DNA of 64,000 nucleotides from Streptomyces goshikiensis (GCF_014650555.1 NZ_BMVE01000003.1:1-64000), one strand, 5' to 3'. Counted from the stretch's first letter, positions 52,720 to 62,934 are shown. Made by a program: numbers and translations. Notes: generated from the sequence alone by a model not told the origin.

Positions 52720-54825
52720 TCAGCCGATTCCGGGAATGAGGGTGATGAGCATGTCGATGAGCTTGATGCCGATGAACGGGGCGATGAGGCCGCCGAGTCC
52801 GTAGATCCCGAGGTTGCGGCGGAGCATCCTGTCGGCGCTCGTCGGCTTGTACTGGACGCCCTTCAGGGCGAGCGGCACGAGCGCGATGATGATGAGCGCG
52901 TTGAAGACGACCGCGGAGAGGATCGCGGAGTTCGGTGAGTGCAGGCCCATGACGTTGAGCTTGTCGAGGCCCGGGTAGACCACGGCGAACATGGCCGGGA
53001 TGATCGCGAAGTACTTCGCGACGTCGTTGGCGATCGAGAAGGTGGTCAGGGCCCCTCGGGTGATGAGGAGCTGCTTGCCGATCTCGACGATCTCGATGAG
53101 TTTGGTGGGGTTGGAGTCCAGGTCCACCATGTTCCCGGCCTCCTTCGCGGCCGAGGTGCCCGTGTTCATCGCCACGCCCACGTCCGCCTGGGCCAGGGCC
53201 GGGGCGTCGTTCGTACCGTCTCCGGTCATCGCGACGAGTTTGCCGCCCGCCTGCTCCCGCTTGATGAGGGCCATCTTGTCCTCGGGGGTGGCCTCGGCGA
53301 GGAAGTCGTCGACACCGGCCTCCTCCGCGATCGCCTTCGCGGTCAGCGGGTTGTCGCCCGTGATCATGACGGTCTTGATGCCCATGCGGCGCAGTTCGTC
53401 GAACCGCTCGCGCATGCCCTCCTTGACCACGTCCTTGAGGTGGATGACGCCCAGGATCCGGGCGCCCTTCTCGTCCTCGACGGCGACCAGCAGCGGCGTG
53501 CCGCCGGCCTCGGAGATCCGGTCGGCCAGGACGTCGGCGTCGGCGGCGACCTGACCGCCCCGCTCCGTCACCCACGCGATGACCGAACCGGCAGCTCCCT
53601 TACGGGTCTTCCTGCCGTCCACGTCGACGCCCGACATCCGGGTCTGGGCGGTGAACGCCACCCAGGTGGCCCGCGCGAGTTCGCCCTGGTGGCGTTCGCG
53701 CAGCCCGTACTTCTCCTTCGCGAGGACCACGATCGACCGGCCCTCGGGGGTCTCGTCCGCCAGGGAGGAAAGCTGTGCGGCGTCGGCCAGTTCGGCAGCG
53801 GTGGTGCCCTTGACGGCCACGAACTCCGAAGCCTGCCGGTTGCCCAGGGTGATCGTGCCCGTCTTGTCGAGCAGCAGCGTGGAGACGTCGCCCGCAGCCT
53901 CGACGGCCCGGCCGCTCATCGCGAGGACGTTGCGCTGGACGAGCCGGTCCATGCCGGCGATGCCGATGGCGGAGAGCAGGGCGCCGATGGTGGTCGGGAT
54001 CAGGCAGACCAGGAGCGCGGTCAGGACGATCATCGACTGCTTGGCGTCGGCGTAGATCGCGAACGGCTGGAGGGTGACGACGGCCAGCAGGAAGACGATG
54101 GTGAGGGACGCCAGCAGGATGTTGAGGGCGATCTCGTTGGGCGTCTTCTGCCGGGCCGCGCCCTCCACGAGCGCGATCATGCGGTCGATGAAGGTCTCGC
54201 CCGGCTTTGTCGTGATCTTCACGACGATCCGGTCGGAGAGGACCTTCGTACCGCCGGTGACGGCCGAGCGGTCGCCGCCCGACTCCCGGATGACCGGGGC
54301 CGATTCACCCGTGATCGCGGACTCGTCGACGGAGGCGACGCCTTCGATGACGTCCCCGTCGCCCGGGATGATGTCGCCCGCCTCGCAGACGACCAGGTCA
54401 CCGATCCCGAGGTCGGTGCCGGGCACCTGCTCCTCGCTCTTGCCGTCCTGGGCCAGCCGGCGGGCGACGGTGTCGGTCTTGGCCTTGCGCAGGGTGTCGG
54501 CCTGCGCCTTGCCGCGGCCCTCGGCCACGGCCTCGGCGAGGTTGGCGAAGACCGTGGTCAGCCACAGCCAGGCGGTGATCGCCCAGCCGAACCAGTCCGT
54601 CGGGTCCGAGACCGCCAGGAAGGTGGTGACCACCGAACCGACGAGGACCACGAACATGACCGGGGACTTGACCATGATGCGCGGGTCGAGCTTCCTCACC
54701 GCGTCGGGGAAGGACCTCAGCAGGGCCTTGGGGTCGAACAGGCCGCCCCCGACGCGCCCTGCCGCGGGCTTGTGTCCGGTGGGCTGGTCCTCGTGCGGAG
54801 CGCGGGTTGGGGTGATGGTGCTCAT
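52720..54825 (-). CDS. kdpB: Potassium-transporting P-type ATPase subunit KdpB
   Basis: 701 aa. ATG 54825 overlaps the kdpA stop (ATGA). Actuator TGES motif (about 172-175), phosphorylation site DKTGT with Asp320, and hinge [20 protein letters not shown] are present. The selectivity region reads [15 protein letters not shown]. It hydrolyses ATP to drive high-affinity potassium uptake through KdpA. The N-terminal about 45 residues are poorly conserved and Pro/Gly-rich. Confidence 0.98.
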   Translation of the reverse strand: MSTITPTRAPHEDQPTGHKPAAGRVGGGLFDPKALLRSFPDAVRKLDPRIMVKSPVMFVVLVGSVVTTFLAVSDPTDWFGWAITAWLWLTTVFANLAEAVAEGRGKAQADTLRKAKTDTVARRLAQDGKSEEQVPGTDLGIGDLVVCEAGDIIPGDGDVIEGVASVDESAITGESAPVIRESGGDRSAVTGGTKVLSDRIVVKITTKPGETFIDRMIALVEGAARQKTPNEIALNILLASLTIVFLLAVVTLQPFAIYADAKQSMIVLTALLVCLIPTTIGALLSAIGIAGMDRLVQRNVLAMSGRAVEAAGDVSTLLLDKTGTITLGNRQASEFVAVKGTTAAELADAAQLSSLADETPEGRSIVVLAKEKYGLRERHQGELARATWVAFTAQTRMSGVDVDGRKTRKGAAGSVIAWVTERGGQVAADADVLADRISEAGGTPLLVAVEDEKGARILGVIHLKDVVKEGMRERFDELRRMGIKTVMITGDNPLTAKAIAEEAGVDDFLAEATPEDKMALIKREQAGGKLVAMTGDGTNDAPALAQADVGVAMNTGTSAAKEAGNMVDLDSNPTKLIEIVEIGKQLLITRGALTTFSIANDVAKYFAIIPAMFAVVYPGLDKLNVMGLHSPNSAILSAVVFNALIIIALVPLALKGVQYKPTSADRMLRRNLGIYGLGGLIAPFIGIKLIDMLITLIPGIG

Positions 54826-56486
54826 GAGGCGAGCCCTTCGGCAAGCGGACCCAGCGCGAGCGCCGGGAAGTAGGTCAGACCGGTGATGATGAGGATCGTG
54901 CCGACGAGCAGGCCCGCGTAGAGCGGCTTGTCGGTACGCAGGGTGCCTGCGGTTTCGGGCACCGGCTTCTGCTCGGCCAGCGAGCCGGCGAGGGCGAGGA
55001 CGAACACCATGGGCAGGAAGCGGCCGAGCAGCATGGCGATGCCGATGGTGCTGTTGAACCACTGGGTGTCAGCGTTCAGACCCGCGAAGGCGGAGCCGTT
55101 GTTGTTGGCGCCCGAGGTGTAGGCGTAGAGGATCTCGGAGAAGCCGTGCGCGCCCGGGTTGGCCATCGAGTCGCCCGGGGTGGGCAGGGCCATCGCGGCG
55201 GCGGTGAAGCAGAGGACCAGGGCCGGGGTGATGAGGATGTAGCAGGCCGCGAGCTTGATCTCGCGGGTGCTGATCTTCTTGCCGAGGTACTCGGGGGTGC
55301 GGCCGACCATCAGGCCGGCGATGAACACCGCGATGATCGCCATGATCAGCATGCCGTAGAGGCCGGAGCCCACACCGCCGGGTGCGATCTCGCCGAGCTG
55401 CATGCCCAGCAGCTGGATGCCGCCGCCCAGACCGGTGTAGGAGGAGTGGAAGGAGTTGACCGCACCCGTCGAGGTGAGGGTGGTGGCGACCGAGAAGATC
55501 GCGGAGGCGCCGATGCCGAAGCGGGTCTCCTTGCCCTCCATCGCTCCGCCCGCGGCCTGGAGGGCCGGGCCGTGGTGGGCGAACTCGGTCCACATCATCA
55601 GCGCGGTGAAGCCGACCCAGATGACGCCCATGGTGGCGAGGATCGCGTAACCCTGGCGCAGGTTGCCGACCATCCGGCCGAAGGTACGGGTCATCGCGAA
55701 CGGGATGAGCAGGATCAGGAAGATCTCGAACAGGTTCGAGAAGGGGGTCGGGTTCTCGAAGGGGTGGGCCGAGTTGGCGTTGAAGTAGCCGCCACCGTTG
55801 GTGCCCAGCTCCTTGATGACCTCCTGCGAGGCGACCGCCCCGCCGTTCCACTGCTGGGTCCCGCCCATGAACTGGCCGACCTCGTGGATGCCGGCGAAGT
55901 TCTGGATCGCACCGCAGGCGACCAGCACGATCGCGCCGATCACCGAGATCGGCAGCAGGATGCGGACGGTGCCGCGCACCAGGTCCGCCCAGAAGTTGCC
56001 GAGTTCCCCGGTGCGGGAGCGCGCGAAGCCCCGTACCAGGGCCACCGCGACGGCCATGCCGACGGCGGCGGAGACGAAGTTCTGGACCGCCAGCCCGCCG
56101 GTCTGTACGACGTGGCCCATGGCCTGCTCGCCGTAGTACGACTGCCAGTTGGTGTTGGCCACGAACGACGCGGCGGTGTTGAAGGCCTGGTCCGGGTCTA
56201 TCGCGGAGAACCCGAGCGACCCGGGCAGGATCCCCTGCGCCCGCTGGAGGGCGTAGAGGAACAGGACGCTCACGGCGGAGAACGCCAGGACGCCGCGCAG
56301 ATAGGCGGGCCAGCGCATCTCGGCCGAGGGATTGGCGCCGACGGCCTTGTAGATCCACTTCTCCGGTCCGTAGTGCTTCTCGGAGGAGTAGACGCGGGCC
56401 ATGTAGTCGCCCAGCGGACGGTAGGCCAGCGCGAGCGCGGCGATCAGCGCGAGCAGCTGGAGCACACCAGCGGTTACGGGGCTCAT
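54822..56486 (-). CDS. kdpA: Potassium-transporting ATPase subunit KdpA
   Basis: 554 aa, ATG 56486, 8 nt after kdpF. About ten membrane helices. Selectivity-filter loops typical of the SKT family are visible ([54 protein letters not shown] and [13 protein letters not shown]). It is the channel-like subunit that binds and passes potassium. Length is normal. Confidence 0.98.
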   Translation of the reverse strand: MSPVTAGVLQLLALIAALALAYRPLGDYMARVYSSEKHYGPEKWIYKAVGANPSAEMRWPAYLRGVLAFSAVSVLFLYALQRAQGILPGSLGFSAIDPDQAFNTAASFVANTNWQSYYGEQAMGHVVQTGGLAVQNFVSAAVGMAVAVALVRGFARSRTGELGNFWADLVRGTVRILLPISVIGAIVLVACGAIQNFAGIHEVGQFMGGTQQWNGGAVASQEVIKELGTNGGGYFNANSAHPFENPTPFSNLFEIFLILLIPFAMTRTFGRMVGNLRQGYAILATMGVIWVGFTALMMWTEFAHHGPALQAAGGAMEGKETRFGIGASAIFSVATTLTSTGAVNSFHSSYTGLGGGIQLLGMQLGEIAPGGVGSGLYGMLIMAIIAVFIAGLMVGRTPEYLGKKISTREIKLAACYILITPALVLCFTAAAMALPTPGDSMANPGAHGFSEILYAYTSGANNNGSAFAGLNADTQWFNSTIGIAMLLGRFLPMVFVLALAGSLAEQKPVPETAGTLRTDKPLYAGLLVGTILIITGLTYFPALALGPLAEGLAS

Positions 56487-56494
56487 GTCGGTAC

Positions 56495-56584
56495 TCAGAA
56501 CCTCTCCGGATACACAAGGGCGAGGATGAGATAACCCAGCAGGGAGACCGCGACCAGCAGGCCGACGATGTTCTCGATGCTCAC
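56495..56584 (-). CDS. kdpF: Potassium-transporting ATPase subunit KdpF
   Basis: 29 aa from GTG 56584: starts [20 protein letters not shown] and ends PERF, a single membrane helix with the KdpF ending. It stabilises the Kdp complex in the lipid phase. Its GTG start overlaps the stop of the microprotein upstream (GTGA), so both are translated in series. Confidence 0.93.
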   Translation of the reverse strand: MSIENIVGLLVAVSLLGYLILALVYPERF

Positions 56585-56664
56585 AGCTTGGTCACCCCCT
56601 TGGCGATGAGAGCCACCAGCGCGAAGACCGCGACCGTGGTGACGACGAAGGCCAGATCGGCCAC
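56581..56664 (-). CDS. 27-aa membrane microprotein preceding kdpF
   Basis: GTG 56664 with AGGAG 8 nt upstream encodes [20 protein letters not shown] plus KGVTKL. It is one hydrophobic helix with a Lys-containing end. The TGA overlaps the kdpF GTG by 3 of 4 bases (GTGA), which ties its translation to kdpF. A similar small frame is, to my recollection, conserved before kdpF in other streptomycetes. It could be an extra small subunit, a second KdpF-like peptide or a leader peptide. Function unproven. Confidence 0.65.
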   Translation of the reverse strand: MADLAFVVTTVAVFALVALIAKGVTKL

Positions 56665-56963
56665 CGTGAGCTCCTGAATGAAGTGATGAAATGGGTTTCG
56701 GCCAAGTCGGCCGAACATGAGCAAACCGTGGGCCGGGCCGGTCGTTAAGACCCCTTGACGGACTCCATACGGGTCCGGCGGAACTCTTGACGCCGCCCAT
56801 ACGGGGACCTCCGGGAGCGCTTCCATTACGCCACCGGAGGGGTCCGCGTTAAGGACACGTCAGGATTCGCTCAGCTGCGGGTATGAGGGATCAGCCTGCG
56901 TACGCTTGCTCAGCCGTCGGTGTCGATGGCTGATTCTTTGCCGTACGACAGGAGCACCCCACG
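56665..56963. promoter_or_regulatory. Divergent kdp/permease promoter region with direct repeats
   Basis: Two copies of cttgacgNNNNccatacggg lie at 56754-56773 and 56786-56805, starts 32 bp apart (about three helical turns). A related cgttaag element occurs near 56743 and again near 56847. OmpR-family regulators such as KdpE bind direct repeats, so this is a candidate KdpE site serving kdp (minus) and the permease gene (plus). The known E. coli KdpE site differs in sequence. Confidence 0.5.
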
Positions 56964-58901
56964 ATGGCCACCCCTGCCCGCTCCTCGCGCCTGCGCGCGT
57001 GGATGCTGGAAGGCTTGACCGCCCAGACGAGTTCACCCGCAGCCAAGGAGGCGGCTGCCCAGCCCCACGGCCGGCCGTGGTGGCGGGTCATGTGCCTGAC
57101 GGGCCTGGACTACTTCTCCACCCTCGGCTACCAGCCCGGCATCGCGTTCCTGGCCGCGGGTCTGCTGTCGCCGCTGGCGACCATCGTGCTCGTGCTGCTG
57201 ACCCTGTTCGGCGCGCTGCCCGTGTACCGGCGGGTGGCCGAGGAGAGCCCGCACGGCGAGGGTTCCATCGCCATGCTGGAGCGGCTGCTCACGTTCTGGA
57301 AGGGGAAGCTGTTCGTCCTGACCCTGCTCGGGTTCGCGGCGACCGACTTCCTCATCACCATCACCCTCTCGGCGGCGGACGCCACCGCGCACATGGTGGA
57401 GAACCCGCACCTCACCAGCACCCTGCACGGCCACGAGGTGCTGATCACCCTGATCCTGATCGCCCTCCTGGGCGGGGTGTTCCTGAAGGGGTTCAGCGAG
57501 GCCATCGGAGTGGCGGTGGTCCTGGTCTTCACGTATCTCGGCCTGAACGTCGTCGTGGTGGCGGTCGGGCTGTGGAACGTGTTCAGCGAGCCGCAGGTCA
57601 TCACCGACTGGACCACCGCGCTGACCGCCGAGCACGGCAACCCCTTCATGATGATCGCCATCGCCCTCGTCGTGTTCCCGAAGCTCGCGCTCGGCCTGTC
57701 GGGGTTCGAGACGGGCGTGGCGGTCATGCCGCACGTGAAGGGCGGTCCCGAAGACACCGAGGCGAAGCCCGCCGGCCGGATCCGCGGCGCCAAGAAGCTG
57801 CTGACCACGGCCGCCGTGATCATGAGCATCTTCCTGATCTGCTCCAGCCTGATCACGACCCTGCTGATCCCCGCCGATCAGTTCCAGCCAGGCGGCGAGG
57901 CCAACGGCCGCGCGCTCGCCTACCTGGCCCACGAATACCTCGGCTCCGCCTTCGGCACCGTCTACGACATCTCCACGATCCTCATCCTCTGGTTCGCGGG
58001 CTCCTCCGCGATGGCCGGCCTGCTCAACCTGATGCCGCGCTACCTGCCCCGCTACGGCATGGCCCCGCAGTGGGCCCGCGCCCTGCGCCCGATGGTGATC
58101 GTGTTCACCCTCATCGCGTTCCTCGTCACCTGGATCTTCGACGCCGACGTGGACGCCCAGGGCGGCGCCTACGCCACCGGTGTCCTCGTACTGATCACCT
58201 CGGCGGCCGTCGCCGTCACCATCGCCGCCCGCCGGGCCGGGGAACGCGGCTGGACGATCGGCTTCGGCGTCATCTCCGCCGTCTTCGTCTACACCACCGC
58301 CGTCAACGTGGCCGAACGCCCGGACGGCGTGAAGATCGGCGCCTGCTTCATCGCGGGCATCATGGCGCTCTCCCTCCTCTCCCGCCTGGCCCGCGTCTTC
58401 GAGCTGCGCGTGACCCACCTCGAATTCGACGACATGGCCGCGAGGTTCGTCCGGGACACCGCCAACCGCACCATCCGCCTCATCGCCAACGAGCCCGACA
58501 ACCGTGACAAGGCCGAGTACCGCGACAAGGTCGAGCAGATCAGGGCCGACAACGACATCCCGGCCGGCGACGACCTCCTGTTCGTCGAAGTCACCGTCCT
58601 GGACCCCTCCGAGTTCGAATCCGGGCTGCGGGTACGGGGCGAGGTGCTGCACGGCCGCTACCGCGTCCTGACCCTGGAGAGCTCCACGGTCCCCAACGCC
58701 CTCGCCGCGCTCCTCCTCCACATCAGGGACGAGACGGGCCAGCGCCCCCACATCTACTTCGAGTGGACCGAGGGCAACCCGATGGCCAACTTCTTCCGCT
58801 TCTTCCTCTTCGGACAGGGAGAGGTAGCCCCCGTCACCCGCGAGGTCATCCGCGAGGCCGAACCGGACCGCAGCCGCCGCCCCCACGTCCACGCCGGCTG
58901 A
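56964..58901 (+). CDS. APC superfamily permease, probable potassium or amino acid transporter
   Basis: 645 aa, ATG 56964. About 12 hydrophobic helices (residues about 45-480). The first includes [20 protein letters not shown], with a following [16 protein letters not shown] loop, and the middle holds [20 protein letters not shown]. The C-terminal about 150 residues are soluble and polar ([20 protein letters not shown]). It is divergent from kdpF over a shared regulatory region, which suggests co-control by KdpE and a role in potassium homeostasis. A second APC permease with a soluble tail flanks the other end of the kdp locus. Substrate is inferred from context only. Confidence 0.85.
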   Translation: MATPARSSRLRAWMLEGLTAQTSSPAAKEAAAQPHGRPWWRVMCLTGLDYFSTLGYQPGIAFLAAGLLSPLATIVLVLLTLFGALPVYRRVAEESPHGEGSIAMLERLLTFWKGKLFVLTLLGFAATDFLITITLSAADATAHMVENPHLTSTLHGHEVLITLILIALLGGVFLKGFSEAIGVAVVLVFTYLGLNVVVVAVGLWNVFSEPQVITDWTTALTAEHGNPFMMIAIALVVFPKLALGLSGFETGVAVMPHVKGGPEDTEAKPAGRIRGAKKLLTTAAVIMSIFLICSSLITTLLIPADQFQPGGEANGRALAYLAHEYLGSAFGTVYDISTILILWFAGSSAMAGLLNLMPRYLPRYGMAPQWARALRPMVIVFTLIAFLVTWIFDADVDAQGGAYATGVLVLITSAAVAVTIAARRAGERGWTIGFGVISAVFVYTTAVNVAERPDGVKIGACFIAGIMALSLLSRLARVFELRVTHLEFDDMAARFVRDTANRTIRLIANEPDNRDKAEYRDKVEQIRADNDIPAGDDLLFVEVTVLDPSEFESGLRVRGEVLHGRYRVLTLESSTVPNALAALLLHIRDETGQRPHIYFEWTEGNPMANFFRFFLFGQGEVAPVTREVIREAEPDRSRRPHVHAG

Positions 58902-58913
58902 CGCCGCCCCGGC

Positions 58914-60248
58914 CTAGTCGCCGATGTCCCGGCGGCGGAAGTCGGCGAGGGTCTCGCGGCGCATGAGCAGGCGGGCCGCGCCGTTGTCGACCGCGACGAC
59001 CGGCGGCCGTCCGACCAGGTTGTAGCCGGATGCCATCGACAGCTGGTAGGCGCCCGCGACCGGTACGGCGAGCAGGTCGCCGGGGCGGACGTCCCCGGGC
59101 AGTTCCACATCGGCGGCCAGGACGTCCCCGGCTTCGCAGTGCCGGCCGACCACCGTGGCGACGCACGCCTGCGCGGCCGGGCGGCGGCCGACGAGGCGGG
59201 GCGCGTACCGGACCCCGTACAGGGCTGGGCGGGGGTTGTCGCTCATCCCGCCGTCGACGGCGACGAACACGCGGTCGCAGGTGCGCTTCACGGCGAGGAC
59301 CCGGTACAGCGCCACCCCGGCGGGACCGGCGACGGCCCGGCCGGGCTCGATGGTGAGCCGGGGCACGGCCAGTCCGGCCGCCGCGCAGCTCTCCACGAGC
59401 GCGGTGCGCAGCCGGCGGGCCAGGGCCGTGAGGTCCAGCGCGGGCTCGCCGGGGCGGTAGGCGATGCCGTGGCCCCCGCCCATGTCCAGCTCGGGCAGGA
59501 CGACTCCGTGGGCGTCGCGGACGCGGGCCATCAGGCCGACCATGCGGCGCACGGCCGCGAGGTACGGCTTGACGTCGGTGATCTGGGAGCCGATGTGGCA
59601 GTGCAGACCGGTCAGTTCGAGCTGCGGCTGGCCCAGGACGCGGGCGATGGCGTGCTGGGCCGAGCCGTCGGTGAGGGACAGGCCGAACTTCTGGCCGTCC
59701 GTACCGGTGCGGATCTTCTCGTGGCCGCCGGCCGTGATGCCCGGCACCACCCGGACCATCACCTTCTGCGAGCCGCCCGTACCCACCATCGCGGCCAGCC
59801 GGGCTATCTCGGACGGGCCGTCGATGACGATGCGGCCCACTCCGAGCCGCAGCGCCGCCTCGATGTCGTGCGGTGACTTCGCGTTGCCGTGCAGGACCAT
59901 GCGCTCCGGCGGGAAGCCGGCGGTGACGGCGAGTTCGAGTTCGCCCGCCGAGCACACGTCCAGCCCGAGGCCCTCCTCGTCGACCCAGCGGACCATCGCC
60001 CGGGACAGGAACGCCTTGGCGGCGTAGAGGACGTCGGCGTCGGGGAAGGCGTCGCGGTACGTGCGGCAGCGGGCCCGTACCTCGCCCTCGTCCAGCACGT
60101 ACACCGGCGTGTCGAAACGGTCGGCTATCTCGGCGAGCGGCACCCCGCCGACGGAGAGGCCCCCGTGCGGCAGCCGGCCGGTGGAGGCCGGCCAGACGGA
60201 CAGGTCGTCCGCGTCCGCGGCGGCCTCGGACAGTGCGGTGATGGTCAT
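58914..60248 (-). CDS. lysA: Diaminopimelate decarboxylase-like PLP enzyme
   Basis: 444 aa, ATG 60248. PLP-binding Lys78 in YAAKAF, the barrel motif HCHIGSQ, GGGHGIAYRPG, EPGRAVAGPAG, DNPRPALYG and the second-subunit Cys in GRHCEAGD are all present. The family decarboxylates meso-diaminopimelate to lysine; close relatives act on other D-amino acids. Lysine pathway genes are not adjacent, so this may be a second copy. It follows the SAV_915-type gene by 10 bp, in one operon, and converges with the permease gene, whose stop is 12 bp away. Confidence 0.92.
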   Translation of the reverse strand: MTITALSEAAADADDLSVWPASTGRLPHGGLSVGGVPLAEIADRFDTPVYVLDEGEVRARCRTYRDAFPDADVLYAAKAFLSRAMVRWVDEEGLGLDVCSAGELELAVTAGFPPERMVLHGNAKSPHDIEAALRLGVGRIVIDGPSEIARLAAMVGTGGSQKVMVRVVPGITAGGHEKIRTGTDGQKFGLSLTDGSAQHAIARVLGQPQLELTGLHCHIGSQITDVKPYLAAVRRMVGLMARVRDAHGVVLPELDMGGGHGIAYRPGEPALDLTALARRLRTALVESCAAAGLAVPRLTIEPGRAVAGPAGVALYRVLAVKRTCDRVFVAVDGGMSDNPRPALYGVRYAPRLVGRRPAAQACVATVVGRHCEAGDVLAADVELPGDVRPGDLLAVPVAGAYQLSMASGYNLVGRPPVVAVDNGAARLLMRRETLADFRRRDIGD

Positions 60249-60258
60249 GGCGTTCCCC

Positions 60259-60597
60259 TCAGGCGACGCGGGCCGCGACGCGGTCCGGCCGGCGGGTGGT
60301 GGCGGTGGCCGCGGGCGCCGAGAGCGTCGGGTCGACGGTGATCACGGCGGCGCCGAGCGGACCGCACAGCTCCCGCAGCACGGACTCGGACAGCCGGATG
60401 TACGCCTGCCCCGCGCCGAGGGTGGAGACCAGCCGCTCCCTGCGGGTGAAGCCCACGGCCGTCCGCGCCCCCAGCGGGGTGCGGAACAGCCGGATCACCG
60501 TCGCGGCCGTGTCACCCGGCCGGACGGGCACGTACAGGAGTCCGGCCGGGATCCGTTCTTCGGGCTCGGGGTCTTCTTCGTACTGAAACAGGCACAT
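60259..60597 (-). CDS. SAV_915-family small protein
   Basis: 112 aa, ATG 60597. The body (IPAGLLYVPVRPGDTAATVI, FRTPLGARTAVGFTRRERLV and GAGQAYIRLSESVLRELCGP) matches the actinobacterial family that NCBI calls SAV_915, which resembles the SseB N-terminal fold. Function unknown. It has no signal or membrane segment and is co-directional with lysA, 10 bp upstream of it. Confidence 0.7.
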   Translation of the reverse strand: MCLFQYEEDPEPEERIPAGLLYVPVRPGDTAATVIRLFRTPLGARTAVGFTRRERLVSTLGAGQAYIRLSESVLRELCGPLGAAVITVDPTLSAPAATATTRRPDRVAARVA

Positions 60598-60899
60598 GGC
60601 GCTCTCCCTGGGGGAACCACGGACGACGGATGACGCCCCGGGTGCGGGGAGGCAGCCCGGGGCACGCGATCGAAGCTATCCCCGCTCCGGCGGCTCCCGC
60701 GTCGCTCCCTGACGCCACCTTGACGGGCGACGGCCCACTCCATACACGTCACTGACGGACGCGGGGCGCGGCGTCAAAGGCGCGTACGGGTTTCCGGCTC
60801 CGGCGTCAGGGAGGCATCAGCGAAGCCGCCGCGCGGCCCGCCGCGGCCGTTCCATGGAGGGCGAAGGACGAAGTGGAAAGCAGGAGGGGTGGGGCGACG
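60598..60899. other. 302-bp divergent intergenic region
   Basis: It lies between the SAV_915-type gene and the stress protein gene. A TTGACG at 60720-60725 with cataca about 15 nt further on is a possible HrdB-type promoter reading rightward. A broken dyad tgacg/cgtca flanks a GC-rich segment around 60753-60775. No gene is seen. Confidence 0.4.
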
Positions 60900-61418
60900 G
60901 TGCGAGGACGAGTGGTGGCGGGTACGTGCGGATCCCTCGGGAGCCTGACGGCGCTGCACCGGGCGGCCGCCGAGGCCCGGGCGCGGGACGCGGAGCTGTG
61001 GGTCGTACTGGCCTGGCAGGCGCCCCTCGGCGGACCGGCCTCCCGGACCGCCGCCGGCGGAACGCCGCTGCTCGCGGGCTGCCGCGACGCGGCGGTCGAA
61101 CGGCTGCGGGACGTCCTCGCCGCCGCCTTCGGTGACGGCCCGCCGGGGGTGACCCTGGCCGGCCTGACGGTCCGGGGGACCCCGGGTGCGGCCCTGGTCG
61201 ACACCGTCCGCGACGCCGGGGACCTCCTCGTCGTCGGTACGGGCTCGCGCACCCCGCTGCTGCGCGCCCTGCGCCCGTCGGTCTCCCGCTACTGCCTGGC
61301 CCACGCCCCCTGCCCGGTCCTCGCGGTGCCGCCCAGCCCCCTCCAGGCCGACCTGGACGCGGTGCACCGGCGCATCGCCTGGCGCCGGCCCCTGCACGCC
61401 GAGGACCTGGCCGGCTGA
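60900..61418 (+). CDS. Universal stress protein family
   Basis: 172 aa from GTG 60900, 10 nt after AGGAGGGG; an in-frame GTG at 60873 is possible but adds nine non-family residues. Single USP domain: first strand RVVAGTCGSLGSLTAL, and the nucleotide-site signature VGTGSRTPLLRALRPSVSRY then CLAHAPCPVLAV. USPs bind ATP or AMP and accumulate in starvation or hypoxia. The C-terminal RRPLHAEDLAG tail is extra. It stands alone between a divergent operon and the hydrolase. Confidence 0.85.
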   Translation: MRGRVVAGTCGSLGSLTALHRAAAEARARDAELWVVLAWQAPLGGPASRTAAGGTPLLAGCRDAAVERLRDVLAAAFGDGPPGVTLAGLTVRGTPGAALVDTVRDAGDLLVVGTGSRTPLLRALRPSVSRYCLAHAPCPVLAVPPSPLQADLDAVHRRIAWRRPLHAEDLAG

Positions 61419-61451
61419 GCGCCCCGTCGGCGCGGACCCCCGCCTCTTTCG

Positions 61452-61489
61452 TGATACCGCCGTATCAATATCGTGGTACGGTCGTATTA
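61452..61489. promoter_or_regulatory. Twin palindromic operators before the hydrolase gene
   Basis: tgataccgccgtatca (61452-61467) is a perfect 6+4+6 palindrome. tggtacggtcgtatta (61474-61489) is an imperfect copy, 22 bp further on, or two helical turns. A possible -10 element (tattac) lies in the second. The layout suits a TetR-family repressor; no such regulator gene is in the window. Confidence 0.6.
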
Positions 61490-61518
61490 CGAACAACGGA
61501 TCCCTCCGGAGGTGCCCC

Positions 61519-62460
61519 GTGCCCGAGAAGACGGCCCGCGTACGACGCGACATCGGCCACTACGTGAACGACGAGCTGCGCGACCGCTACTTCGCCGCCG
61601 GCGACGTGCTCTTCGCGATGGGCGCGCCGATCCGCTCCGAGAGGGACGTCGAGACGAGCTTCGGCACCACACACGTCTACCGCTACGGCCCCACCGACCC
61701 CGCCGCGGAGTCCCGTACCCCGGTCGTGCTGATCCACGGCTCCGGCGGATCCTCCGCCCAGTGGTACCCCAACACCCGCGCGCTCAGCGCCGAACGCCCC
61801 GTGTACGCCCTCGACACCCCAGGCGACCCCGGACGCAGCGTCCAGCGCGAGCCCATGTGGCAGCCGGAGCGGGCCGCCCAGTGGATGGACGAGGCCCTCG
61901 ACGCGCTCGGCCTCGACCACGTCCACCTCGTCGGCTCCTCCTACGGCGGCTGGCTGGTCATCAACCAGGCGCACCTGCGGCCCGGGCGACTCGCCTCCGT
62001 CACCGCGCTCGACCCGGGCGGCCTGGAGAAGGTGGGGCTGCGGTTCTTCGTCTGGATCTTCGCCAGCCTCTTCGCCACCTACGCCCCGAAGTCCTGGCGG
62101 CCCCGCCTCGCGGCCTGGCTGGAGCAGCCGGTCATCGTCGTGCCCGAGCTGCGCACGTGGATCCAGGCCGGTGTGCGCGCCTTCCGGATCCGCCGCCCCG
62201 CGCCCCTGCCGCTGTCGGACGCGGAACTGGGCTCCATCCGGACGCCGTTCTACCTGATCATGGGCAAGCGCAGCCTGCTCGTTCACCCGAAGCGCCAGCT
62301 GGAGCGCGTACCGCGCCTGATGGCGGGGGCTCGCGCCGAGATCGTCTCCGCGACCGGGCACGGACCGCAGATCGACCACCCCGAACTGGTCAACGCCCGG
62401 ATGCTGGGCTTCATGGAGGACGTGGACTCCCTCGCCCCGGCCGCCGGCCCGGGCGCCTGA
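61519..62460 (+). CDS. Alpha/beta hydrolase
   Basis: 313 aa from GTG 61519, with CCGGAGG six nt upstream; the longer frame overlaps the operators. Alpha/beta fold with oxyanion motif HGSGGSSAQWYP, nucleophile Ser in GSSYGGW (after HVHLV), and a His in TGHGPQIDHP. The acid is probably an Asp in the C-terminal third. Substrate unknown; the family includes esterases, lactonases and haloalkane-type hydrolases. The twin palindromes suggest induction by a small molecule, perhaps its substrate. The GNAT gene starts 18 bp downstream and is likely co-transcribed. Confidence 0.88.
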   Translation: MPEKTARVRRDIGHYVNDELRDRYFAAGDVLFAMGAPIRSERDVETSFGTTHVYRYGPTDPAAESRTPVVLIHGSGGSSAQWYPNTRALSAERPVYALDTPGDPGRSVQREPMWQPERAAQWMDEALDALGLDHVHLVGSSYGGWLVINQAHLRPGRLASVTALDPGGLEKVGLRFFVWIFASLFATYAPKSWRPRLAAWLEQPVIVVPELRTWIQAGVRAFRIRRPAPLPLSDAELGSIRTPFYLIMGKRSLLVHPKRQLERVPRLMAGARAEIVSATGHGPQIDHPELVNARMLGFMEDVDSLAPAAGPGA

Positions 62461-62478
62461 AGGAAAGGGGACGACAAC

Positions 62479-62934
62479 ATGGTGATAGCCGAAGAGGTCG
62501 CCTTCGATCCCGAGGAAGTCCTGGGCCTCTACAGGTCGGTCGCACGGGAGGGCTACGCCTGCGACGTCGACCGGCTGTGCCGCGGTCTGGCCAACTCACA
62601 CCTGGTCATCACGGCGCGGGACGCTTCGGGAACGCTCTGCGGCCTGGCGCGGACGATCTCCGATGACGAGAACATCTGTTACGTCCAGGACGTCGTGGTC
62701 AACCCCGCGCACCACCGGCAGGGCATCGGCCGGGCCTTGGTCGAGCACCTCATGCGGCGCTACTCGCACTGCCGCTTCTTCCTCCTGTCCACGGATCACG
62801 AGTCCTCCCCGGAGGGCGAGCGCAACCACGCGTTCTTCCGCAGCCTGGGATTCCTGTCCTACGAGGAGAAGGAGATGGCGGCGGGCTTCGGTCCCCCCAG
62901 GAACCGCCCCGACCTGCGCGACAGCACGCCGTGA
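62479..62934 (+). CDS. GNAT family N-acetyltransferase
   Basis: 151 aa, ATG 62479 with AAGGAAAGGGG upstream. The acetyl-CoA site reads VVVNPAHHRQGIGRALVEHL, the standard Q/RxxGxG/A motif, and HAFFRSLGF closes the fold. It transfers an acetyl group to a small molecule or protein amine. The substrate is unknown. Eighteen bp after the hydrolase gene. Its stop lies in the first copy of a 12-bp tandem duplication (gtgaaccacacc, 62931-62954). Confidence 0.9.
   Translation: MVIAEEVAFDPEEVLGLYRSVAREGYACDVDRLCRGLANSHLVITARDASGTLCGLARTISDDENICYVQDVVVNPAHHRQGIGRALVEHLMRRYSHCRFFLLSTDHESSPEGERNHAFFRSLGFLSYEEKEMAAGFGPPRNRPDLRDSTP

Noticed and set aside
56665..56963. c-di-AMP (ydaO-type) riboswitch before the permease or kdpF
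   Set aside because: I looked for the conserved ydaO core and could not see it; the region shows direct repeats of a protein-site type instead. A covariance-model scan would settle it.
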